Made by a program: the position numbers and the translations under genes
In this document: positions 5,332 through 13,100 of the stretch, piece after piece
Position numbering within the stretch: the stretch's first letter is position 1
How the letters are laid out: the number at the start of each line of letters is the position of its first letter
Notes under the pieces: generated by a model
What the model was told of the DNA's origin: nothing
What the model saw: the letters and a program-made list of their open reading frames with translations, nothing else
The model's database searches: none
Source of the DNA: JAJPJX01 sp964568355
Lineage (GTDB): Bacteria > Acidobacteriota > Terriglobia > Bryobacterales > Bryobacteraceae
DNA: 14,630 nt
Direction of reading: 5' to 3'
Assembly (NCBI GenBank): GCA_964568355.1
Contig: CAZMRK010000675.1
Location: 1 to 14,630, forward strand

Positions 5332-7032
5332 TTAGGTTGCGTTGCCTTTGCCTTCTACCACTTCGATATAACGATCGACCGGAGGATTGGGGATTCGATC
5401 CACCCGGTCGCTGGGAGCCGGCCAGCGGATCTCTACCCAGTCCACCTTGGCAGCCGTGCCCAACCCAAGGATTTCCCGGGGGTCGTGCGAAGAAAGATAA
5501 CTGCCGCCGTTGTTCTTCAGGCGGGTGCGGCGCACCCCGCCTGCCGACCAGGAGATCCGCGCCCCCACTCCGTCGCGGTTGGCGCGCGTCCCGCGCAAGC
5601 GCAAACCCAGCCAATGGTGCTGCTGCCCGGTGTTGTTGTGCAGCAGCAGCGGTGCGCCGCCGTTCGGCGCCACCAGCACGTCCAGGCGGCCGTCGTTGTC
5701 GTAATCGCCGACGGCCAGCCCGCGCGCCGCATAAGGCCTCAGAAAGGCCGGCCCCGCCTGCGCGCTGACATCGATCAGCCGCTTGCCGTCGTGATGGAAC
5801 AACAGCAGCGGCTCGCGGTATTTCACGCTCTGCGAATAGTTCTCGATCATGTCGTCGGGATGGCCGTTGGCCAGGATCAGGTCCGGCCACCCGTCGTTGT
5901 CGTAATCAAAGAATTTCAACCCCCAGCCGCTGAGCAGCCGGGTAGCCCGGGCGATGCCGTTGGCGTGGGCGGTATCGGCGAAGGTCTCATCGTGGCGGTT
6001 GCGGTACAGGGAAAACATCTCCTGGTCCACGTTGGCTACAAACAGGTCCTGCCAGCCGTCGCCGTCCAGATCTGCCGCGTCCACGCCCATTCCCGAGCGC
6101 GCCTGGCCGTTTTCGCTATAGCCCACCTCGGCAGCCAGGGCGATCTCTTCGAACTTGCCCTCTCCGCGGTTCACAAACAGAAAATTCTGGACCGTATCAT
6201 TGGCGACGAACAGATCCGTGCGGCCGTCATTGTTGATATCGGTGGCCACCACGCCCAACCCCTTGCCCAGCGCCTTTTCGATATCGGTTCCCCGGCTGAC
6301 CTCGCGAAATGTACCGTCGCCGTTGTTATGGAACAGAAAGCTGGCCGTGGGCAGGAAGACCCTGGGGATGCAATAGTACTTCTTCCCGAGCTTGTTATCG
6401 CCACAGGAAAAATGGGCGGTCGTTCCGTAGTCCACAAAGCTGCACACGAACAGGTCCAGGCGGCCATCGTTGTCGTAGTCCAGCCAGACGGCGCTGGTGG
6501 TCCATTCGCTGAGCCGCTTGGTTTGCAGCAGTCCGGATCTTTCGGTGACATCGGTAAACGTACCGTCACCGTGGTTGTGATAGAGCGTGGGGCGCCCGTA
6601 GGCGGTCACGAACAGGTCGGCGAAGCCGTCGTTGTCGTAGTCGCCGACGGCTAGGCCCATGCCGAAACTGGTACCGCCGCCCAGCCCTGATTTTTCGGTC
6701 ACATCGGTGAAGCTGCCGTCGCGATTATTGCGGTAGAGCGCGTTACGCAGCGGCTTTTTCGGGCGAAAGAAGTCCGATGGGCCGCTGTTGACCAGAAAGA
6801 GATCCATCCACCCGTCGTTGTCGTAATCGAAAAAAGCGCAGCCCGGCCCGAGGGTTTCCGGCAGATAGTGGTCGTCCGACATCGCATTATCGTGCACCCA
6901 GCGGATGCCGCTGCGCTGCGGCGATACCTCTTCAAACAGCGGCGCTCCCGCGCCGGCCTTGCGGAGAAAAGCCGCGGCCCCCAAGGTGCCGAGAAAGCCC
7001 CGCCGCGTGTGCAAGCGCTCCGTCGCAGCCAT
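5332..7032 (-). CDS. CRTAC1 family protein: Tat signal, seven FG-GAP/VCBS calcium-loop repeats, C-terminal ASPIC/UnbV domain
   Basis: The protein has 566 residues. A Tat-type signal opens it: TRRGFLG at 9-15 with an Ala-rich stretch after. Seven Asp-rich loops of the DxDxDG type follow at 69-74, 131-136, 185-190, 265-270 (DINNDG), 321-326, 377-381 and 443-448. This number fits a seven-bladed beta-propeller of the integrin-alpha kind with bound calcium. The C-terminal stretch (about 488-555), with NRDGVGARI and VDWVEIRWP, is the ASPIC/UnbV domain. Such proteins are exported and numerous in Acidobacteria and Planctomycetes, but their ligand is unknown. The gene starts 41 bases after the DUF1501 stop and probably shares its transcript. 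TATACT lies seven bases before the ATG, so a separate near-leaderless transcript is also possible. Confidence 0.93.
   Translation of the reverse strand: MAATERLHTRRGFLGTLGAAAFLRKAGAGAPLFEEVSPQRSGIRWVHDNAMSDDHYLPETLGPGCAFFDYDNDGWMDLFLVNSGPSDFFRPKKPLRNALYRNNRDGSFTDVTEKSGLGGGTSFGMGLAVGDYDNDGFADLFVTAYGRPTLYHNHGDGTFTDVTERSGLLQTKRLSEWTTSAVWLDYDNDGRLDLFVCSFVDYGTTAHFSCGDNKLGKKYYCIPRVFLPTASFLFHNNGDGTFREVSRGTDIEKALGKGLGVVATDINNDGRTDLFVANDTVQNFLFVNRGEGKFEEIALAAEVGYSENGQARSGMGVDAADLDGDGWQDLFVANVDQEMFSLYRNRHDETFADTAHANGIARATRLLSGWGLKFFDYDNDGWPDLILANGHPDDMIENYSQSVKYREPLLLFHHDGKRLIDVSAQAGPAFLRPYAARGLAVGDYDNDGRLDVLVAPNGGAPLLLHNNTGQQHHWLGLRLRGTRANRDGVGARISWSAGGVRRTRLKNNGGSYLSSHDPREILGLGTAAKVDWVEIRWPAPSDRVDRIPNPPVDRYIEVVEGKGNAT
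5691..6835 (-). repeat. Short coding repeats encoding calcium-loop DYDNDG
   Basis: The near-identical 17-base string CCGTCGTTGTCGTAATC and one- or two-base variants recur (near 5691, 5892, 6467, 6632 and 6812). All are in phase with the CRTAC1 gene and encode the DYDNDG loops. Conservation at the DNA level, not only the protein level, suggests recent blade duplication or codon preference. Confidence 0.6.
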
Positions 7033-7039
7033 TCTTCCG

Positions 7040-7046
7040 AGTATAA
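7040..7046 (-). promoter_or_regulatory. Possible -10-like element directly upstream of CRTAC1
   Basis: On the minus strand TTATACT lies seven bases before the ATG at 7032, the spacing seen in leaderless promoters. No convincing -35 is visible. The nine-base string GTTATACTC is identical to one upstream of the malectin gene. An alternative is that GGAAG, two bases before the ATG, is a very close ribosome-binding site and the gene is only read through from DUF1501. Confidence 0.25.
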
Positions 7047-7073
7047 CTGTCTCCGGTTCAGAACCTCGGCGCC

Positions 7074-8459
7074 TCAGCTAAAAAGAGGAGAGATCTCGCG
7101 AAATGCCACGAATTCGGTGCCGGACATCGGCTCCAGATATTCAAAATCGCGTCCCGATGGAGTGTGGGTAATTCGCTTATTCCAGTCGATGCCCATCTGT
7201 GAATAGATCGTAGCGATCACATCTTCGGTATAGATAGGCCGCTTCTCGCCCCAGCCGGTCTGAATGACCTGCTCCGCCTTGGGATCGGTCGCCCCAATCG
7301 CCTGCCCGCCGCGAACACCGGCGCCGGCAAACAACGCGCTTGCAGCGAAACGATTGTGGTCGCGCCCATGATTCACGGTGAGGCCTCCTCCGGTACGTCC
7401 GAATTCTCCCATGACCACCACAAACGTTTTTTCCAGTAAAGTTTTGCCATCGGCCGCCCGGCTCGCCTTCAGATCCGTCAGCAGGGCTGAAAGAGAATGA
7501 TCCAGGTCCCGGCAAAGGCCGTAGTGATTCCCCTTGTTCTTCGGGTCATACATGTTGGCGTGCAGGTCCCAGCCGTTTTGCGAAAGCAGCATAAACCGCG
7601 TGCCGCCGTCGGCGCGCACCATGTTTCGGGCCAAAATACAGGCATCTCCCAGCGGCGATCCTCCATAGCGCTTGCGATCCTCCGGGGAAAGCGTCAGAGC
7701 TTCAGCAATCCGGGGAGATTCCATCATGTCGAAAGCGCCTTTGGCATAAGCCTGAAACTCGCTCCGCGCCGTTTGCCCCTGGAACGGATCCGCGTGTTCC
7801 AACCGGGCGAGCAGTTGCCAGCGGCGGTCGAACGCGGCTTTTTCGCCGGTCTGAAGCACGAATTCGTTCCCTTGCTGCATGTCCAGCGGAAGGGGTCCAT
7901 ATTTGCTGTTGAGACAGCCCTCCCGAACCAATCCAGCCTGGGAGTTATTAAAGTTCATCGCCACAAACGGCGGCAGGAAATCGCTCTCCTTCCGCCGGGC
8001 CTGCATTTCATACGCGATCACCGCTCCGATGGCGGGCATCTCTTTGCGGCGCGCCGGGCTGAAACTGTGGCCCACCTGAAGGTAGTACTGCGCGCGCGCA
8101 TGCGCGCTCTCCCACGCCTGAAGCGAGCGGACGATGGCTAGTTCGTCCATGTGTCCTAGCAACTCAGGAAACAAAGCCGACGGTAGCCGGATGCCCGGTT
8201 TGACGGAACGTACCGCGAAGTCCGGTGGCGTCCAGGCGCCCTCCTTGAGGTCGAACGTGTCGATCTGGCTTGCGCCTCCGTTCAGGAAAATGAAGATACA
8301 GAACTCCGCCGCGCCGCGCAGTTTCACGGATTCGGTGGCATATACGTTGACCGGGCGTAACATGGGCTCCAAATAAAAGCCTGAAACAGCCGCCATTCCC
8401 GCGCGGAAAAAGCTCCGCCGGCTTACTTCCGGTATCGGACTCGCGTTATCCAGCCGCAT
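7074..8459 (-). CDS. DUF1501 family exported protein (alkaline phosphatase/sulfatase-fold superfamily), Tat signal
   Basis: The protein has 461 residues from the ATG at 8459. This start is preferred over an in-frame GTG at 8471 that overlaps the upstream TAG. The sequence GTGAGG lies six bases before the ATG as a ribosome-binding site, and the Tat motif SRRSFFRAG (13-21) then sits near the N-terminus. Family motifs in order are GGASQIDTFD (61-70), GWDLH (296-300), EFGRT (352-356), HGRDHN (364-369) and GAxxRGGQAIGATD (379-392). Pfam places DUF1501 in the alkaline phosphatase-like clan, so a hydrolase or metal-binding role is plausible, but no activity is established. It follows the DUF1549/DUF1553 gene by 11 bases, the standard partnership in Planctomycetes, Verrucomicrobia and Acidobacteria. 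Confidence 0.93.
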   Translation of the reverse strand: MRLDNASPIPEVSRRSFFRAGMAAVSGFYLEPMLRPVNVYATESVKLRGAAEFCIFIFLNGGASQIDTFDLKEGAWTPPDFAVRSVKPGIRLPSALFPELLGHMDELAIVRSLQAWESAHARAQYYLQVGHSFSPARRKEMPAIGAVIAYEMQARRKESDFLPPFVAMNFNNSQAGLVREGCLNSKYGPLPLDMQQGNEFVLQTGEKAAFDRRWQLLARLEHADPFQGQTARSEFQAYAKGAFDMMESPRIAEALTLSPEDRKRYGGSPLGDACILARNMVRADGGTRFMLLSQNGWDLHANMYDPKNKGNHYGLCRDLDHSLSALLTDLKASRAADGKTLLEKTFVVVMGEFGRTGGGLTVNHGRDHNRFAASALFAGAGVRGGQAIGATDPKAEQVIQTGWGEKRPIYTEDVIATIYSQMGIDWNKRITHTPSGRDFEYLEPMSGTEFVAFREISPLFS

Positions 8460-8470
8460 GGCTCGCCTCA

Positions 8471-10195
8471 CTAGTTGTTCAGAATGAATTCCGCCTTGTT
8501 CACCAGGGACCAGGCAAGATCCTCCAGGCCCTGGTCATGATATTTTTCCAACACTTCGATCCCGGCTTTCTTCTCCTCCGGATTGGGGTAGCGGGAACAG
8601 AATGCCAGAAACATCTCCTCTACGATCTCGCCATTCGAAAGCGGCGGATTGTGAGCAAGCAGCTTACCCATCCGGTTCTCCGCCGAAGGCCGGATCCGGC
8701 TCTTGACGAACTGGCTGTTCATCAACACCGACGCCTGAACCGTGGATCCACCGGTCTCTTTCTCGCCCTTGTCCCGATTATTCTGCCCAAAAGCGATGAG
8801 CAGGTGCTGCATAGGTTTTAACTTCTCACCGGAGAGATCTTCCGGCGAACGGGACTGCATGACCCGGCTGACCTTCCCCGTGGTCCCGGCAATCGGAATT
8901 TCTTCGAACACCCCGGTAGCCGATTGAATGGCATCGCATACCTGCTCCGGCGAAAGCCTGCGCACCGTATGGCGCGCGAAGTAAGATCCGTAGCGTTCTT
9001 TCCACTCCCCTTCGAAATGCGAGGATAGTTGGTAAGTACTTGAAGTGACGATGGTACGAATCAGGTAGCGCAAATCGTAATGGTGCTCCACGAAGTCTTT
9101 GGCTAAAGCATCGAGCAATTCGGGATTGCTGGGCTGGAGCGTCCACGGAGCCGGCGGCGGGTTTTTCGGATCCTGCCGCGCCAGGTCGAAATCGAGCGGC
9201 GGATCCACAATCCCGGCGCCCATCAATTCCGCCCAGATCAGGTTCACAATCGTTCTAGGAAACTGCGCATTCGAGGTAATCATGCGGGCATAGGCCGCAC
9301 GCCAGTTCTGTCCTTGGGCAGGCTGCTCGCCGGTGAGCAGGAAATGCGGGCTGACGTCCGCCGGATACCGCTCCATCCGGACCACGCTCTTCGATTTCAA
9401 GTCATATCCCGTCCCGTCGTCCAAAAGCCCGAACTCCTGTCCAATGGAGTAAGGCCGGAAAACTCGGGAACGGCTGAAGAAGCTCGCCTGGCGCCAGAGA
9501 TCGGTTCGTTTTCGCTGCGCCAGCCACAGATTGATCTTTTCGAGATGCCGTGCGCCATCGTGGCAGGAGATGCACTCCAGATTCACCCCCAGAAACAGCT
9601 TCGTGGTCGTAATGGCCATCTCGTCGTAGGAATCTTCGTCGTTGATGCCTTCGAAGTCCTTGACCCCGTCGACATGATCCCGTATCAGAAGATTCGAGGG
9701 GCCGTCCCGCCAGTTTGACCTTGTTTTGGCCGTGATCATCTCCTCCACCATCTCGTTGTACGGAAGATTCAGGAGCAGAGAATCGTAGATGTAATCGTGG
9801 AACATGTTGCGGCCCATGCCCTGTTGGGCGGTGCCGTTGCGGAACAGCTCGCCGAAGAAGTAGGCCCAGCGATCGATGAAGGGAGTCCGGAGCTTCTCGA
9901 TCTGGAGGCCGAACTTGGTGGCCATCATCCCGTCGATCAGCTTTTCGCGCTTGGAAGGATCCTGGTCCGCCGTAAACTTGCGGATCGCCTCCGGCTCCGG
10001 AAGCCGTCCGGTCAGGTCCAGCGTGATCCGGCGGAGGAACTCCGTGTCGCCTGACAACGGGGCGTGCGGGACGTGGTCCCGCTGCATCTTGCCGAGGACC
10101 AGTTCGTCGATATAGTTCCGGCGGACGATATCCGGCGTGCCGCCGAACAGCGGGGACGCGGCCGCCAGGAGCAGGCCCAACACCAGCAGTCTCAT
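8471..10195 (-). CDS. DUF1549 and DUF1553 domain protein (PSCyt2/PSD1), secreted
   Basis: The protein has 574 residues. A Sec signal opens it (MRLLVLGLLLAAASPLFGG). The N-terminal DUF1549 shows EFLRRITLDLTGRLPEPEA (52-70) and a CISCHDG motif (C208, C211, H212), which has the CxxCH form of a covalent haem site. DUF1553 occupies roughly 300-565, with FPRTIVNLIWAELMGAGIVDP near its start and LMNSQFVKSR toward its end. The function is unknown; the family is known from Planctomycete-type proteins, often with cytochrome domains. The ATG overlaps the TGA of the GH2-CocE gene in ATGA. GAGGGGG sits seven bases upstream of the ATG, inside the preceding gene, so translational coupling is likely. No separate cytochrome c domain is fused here, unlike many longer relatives. 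Confidence 0.93.
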   Translation of the reverse strand: MRLLVLGLLLAAASPLFGGTPDIVRRNYIDELVLGKMQRDHVPHAPLSGDTEFLRRITLDLTGRLPEPEAIRKFTADQDPSKREKLIDGMMATKFGLQIEKLRTPFIDRWAYFFGELFRNGTAQQGMGRNMFHDYIYDSLLLNLPYNEMVEEMITAKTRSNWRDGPSNLLIRDHVDGVKDFEGINDEDSYDEMAITTTKLFLGVNLECISCHDGARHLEKINLWLAQRKRTDLWRQASFFSRSRVFRPYSIGQEFGLLDDGTGYDLKSKSVVRMERYPADVSPHFLLTGEQPAQGQNWRAAYARMITSNAQFPRTIVNLIWAELMGAGIVDPPLDFDLARQDPKNPPPAPWTLQPSNPELLDALAKDFVEHHYDLRYLIRTIVTSSTYQLSSHFEGEWKERYGSYFARHTVRRLSPEQVCDAIQSATGVFEEIPIAGTTGKVSRVMQSRSPEDLSGEKLKPMQHLLIAFGQNNRDKGEKETGGSTVQASVLMNSQFVKSRIRPSAENRMGKLLAHNPPLSNGEIVEEMFLAFCSRYPNPEEKKAGIEVLEKYHDQGLEDLAWSLVNKAEFILNN

Positions 10196-13100
10196 TCGGC
10201 TTCCCCCTCGATCACGGGCAAGAGCACCCCGGAAGCCGCTCCCGCGCTGTGCTCCAGCCGTTGGTGTGAGACCAGAACACGCTCACCCCAGGGCCCCGCA
10301 CCGGTATTCGTGTTGCGGTCGTACAACGGAAAACAGCTTCCCGCAACCTCCACTCGCAACCGGTGCCCAGGCAGAACAGCAGCCGCGGCATGGCCCATGT
10401 CTACCGAGATTTTATACCGGCGGCCGGGCACCAGGGGGCGAAATTCCAGCGGCGATTCGAAGTAACCGGCGCGCTGAATACCGGTCGCCAGATTCTGCGC
10501 GAACCCGTCCGGGCGCACATCGATGAGCTTGACCACCCAATCGGAATCGATGGTGCTCGAGTGGATGTTCAACTCGGCCCTCAGCGGGCCGGCAAAGCGC
10601 AGCGGCTTTCTAAGGACCTCGGTCGTATACACCAGCACATCCGGGCGGTCTTCATTGACTCCCTGATCCACCGGGCCCCAGGCCGTTTCGAAGATTGCAT
10701 GTCCGTTGCCGGCGGGGACCGCGGGCACGGGATTGGCCGGATCGGATTCGAAAACATCCGCGGGCTCCGAACCCGGCTCCTGGCGGCTTAGCCGGCCTCC
10801 GCCCTGCCTGGTGTTGGCATTGCCTTGGGAGTGTAGGTAGAACCAGGTGGAAGAAGCGTTCGGAGGCGGCCAATCCGCCGATGCTTTCCATGTGTTGTCA
10901 CCCATAGAGAAATACCGAACCTGAGGAAAATCTCCAGTGGAGCCCTTCAAGAAACGGTTGAACCAGGAGAGATTTTCCGCGGCCAGATCAAGCCGCGCAT
11001 TTGGACCGAAGTCTACGTCCCCCACCCGCGTTTTGCCGATCGTGCCGTGGTCCCACGGGCCCAATATCAGTTGTTCTACAGTCCGCGAGCGGAGACGCTG
11101 AAAGTTCGCGACGACTTCCCGGGAAAAGAAATCGTAATAGCCGACCACATGCTGCACCGGTATCCGCAGGGACGCCGCGTCTTCAGTCAGATCCAGCCGT
11201 TTCCAGAAGCCGTCCGGCCGGTTGTGGGTCAATATGCCCGTGAGCCATGGCATGCGCCAGCCAATAGCGCGATCCATATCGGCTAAGGGCAGGTGCAGCA
11301 GGACCCGCGACCAATCCACCATTCCCGCCGGTGGCCCGGCGCGCGGCCGCTCCAGCGACGCGGCAGCTTGAGCGACCAATCCCAGCCTCACCGTGCCGCC
11401 CAGGTATACATTGCGATAAAAACTGCTCCAGGTGGCCGTGGGCGCAAGCACTGCGAGCCCGGGAGCATGCTCCGCCGCAGCCTGCCATTGCACAGCGCCT
11501 ACATAAGAGGCGCCCCACATGCCCACGCGGCCATCCGCCCAGGGCTGCCGCCGGATCCACTCCAGCGTGTCATAGCCGTCTTGCCCCTCGCTGTTATAAG
11601 GATAGAAGGAGCCTTCCGATTCATAGCGGCCGCGGGTATCCTGAACCACCACGTGGTAACCGGCCGCGGCATATTTCACGGCAGTTCCCCCGGCTGTCGC
11701 TTTGTTGTAAGGCGTACGCATCAGCAGGACCGGGGCCTTCCCGCCGCCTGCCGCGCGATACAGATCTGCCGCCAGATAGACGCCGTCACGCATCGGAATC
11801 CGTATCGGTTGGATTGCCGAGGACGAGGATCGCCCCAGATTCTTAGCCGCAAAGGTCACCAGGTTGAGGAACAGGCGATCCGCGGCGGGGTGCCGCCCCA
11901 GATTCTCTTCCAGGCGCAGTGTGGACACAATGAATTTGCCTTCGCCCAGCGAATAGATCAGGAGATTCGACCCGGCCCAGTAGCCTTGCCCGCCCGGCCG
12001 GCCGAGAGCGAAAGTGGGAATCAGGTTCTCCGCCTTTTCATCGAAATCCGTAACGGAGTCTCGCGCGATGAGGTCGCGATAGAAGAGCAGATCCATGAGA
12101 GATCCCGAAGGGAGCCCCTCAAAAATTGCATGTGGTTTCACAATGTCATCCCGCCCCCAAAAGTAGGGCGCAGAATGATCCAATTTGCCCTTTAGCCCTT
12201 CGGGCAGGCGCGAGGGCTCCAGCAGAATTGCCACGCTTCCGGCACGCACCTGACGGATCCAGGCATCACTGCTTTCGGCAGCGTCTTTCGCCACCACGAT
12301 GACATTTCGCTGTTCTCCCCCGCCGGAGGGAAAAGCGCTGACCTTCGCTCCGTGCCCCGCCAGGAATTTTGAACCCGCGCCGCTCGAACCCAGCCAAAGC
12401 ACGCTGGCATTCGCCGCCGGGAGAAGATCCCGGTCGCCCAGAAGGATCGTCTCACGAGCCGTCGCGGCAGCGCCGTGCTCTATGGATACTTCCACCGTAT
12501 ACCGCCCTGCCGGCCCCGCCAGCTTCACGGCCTCATCAAAAGCGGGAAAAACCATGGCAGGCTCCGGCTTACTCTGCGGATCGGGAATGGTGATCTCGGA
12601 ACGTTTCTCGTAGGCCACGCCCGCTGGCCCGAGCACGCGGAGACGCACCGGATACGTTCCCGCCCGGAGCGCGTCCTCGTTCGCTAACACCGCTTCCACC
12701 CGAACAGTTCCTCCGCGATAGGCATGTACCGGATCGGCAAACAGGCACCACTTTACCGGTGCGAAGCCTTCCGTCATGGCGTCCACAATCCCGGGCTTCA
12801 GTTCCCGGAACGTGGTCATCAACCCCTCGCCCTCGATGGCCTGATCGCTCAAACCGGTCAGGCTATATCCGGCAAGGTGGGGGTTGGAGCGGATAGCATT
12901 GAGGGCGAGACGCCGCTGCTCAGTTTGCAGGCGTTGGCCGGCGCTGATCATCTCGGAAGGAGAAGCGAAGACGGTCTCCAGCCCCCAACGTTTCCAGTCT
13001 CTCTCGAACTGCTGAGACATGGCCCGATAGAACCGGAAATCATCGAGGTCCTCGCTGGCGCCGTTCTGTTCCATCAGGCGCACGATGCGGATCGGATCGA

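Noticed and set aside
5485..6654. 389-codon open frame on + strand opposite CRTAC1
   Set aside because: Its recurring Val-Val-Val stretches are the antisense of the DYDNDG calcium loops, so it is a by-product of those repeats.
5691..6835. Regularly recurring 17-base strings suggesting a CRISPR-like array
   Set aside because: They are in phase with the CRTAC1 gene, irregularly spaced by tens to hundreds of bases, and encode the repeated calcium loops.
8094..8107. Perfect 14-bp palindrome GCGCGCATGCGCGC
   Set aside because: It lies inside the DUF1501 coding sequence and is composed of Ala/Arg/His codons; in GC-rich DNA this is probably chance.
8460..8471. GTG at 8471 as the DUF1501 start, overlapping the upstream TAG
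   Set aside because: The in-frame ATG at 8459 has a better-spaced GTGAGG ribosome-binding site and still keeps the Tat motif; the GTG is possible but less likely.
11293..12195. 300-codon open frame on + strand opposite the fusion protein
   Set aside because: No motif or plausible ribosome-binding site, and it overlaps the well-supported GATase-like and CocE segments.
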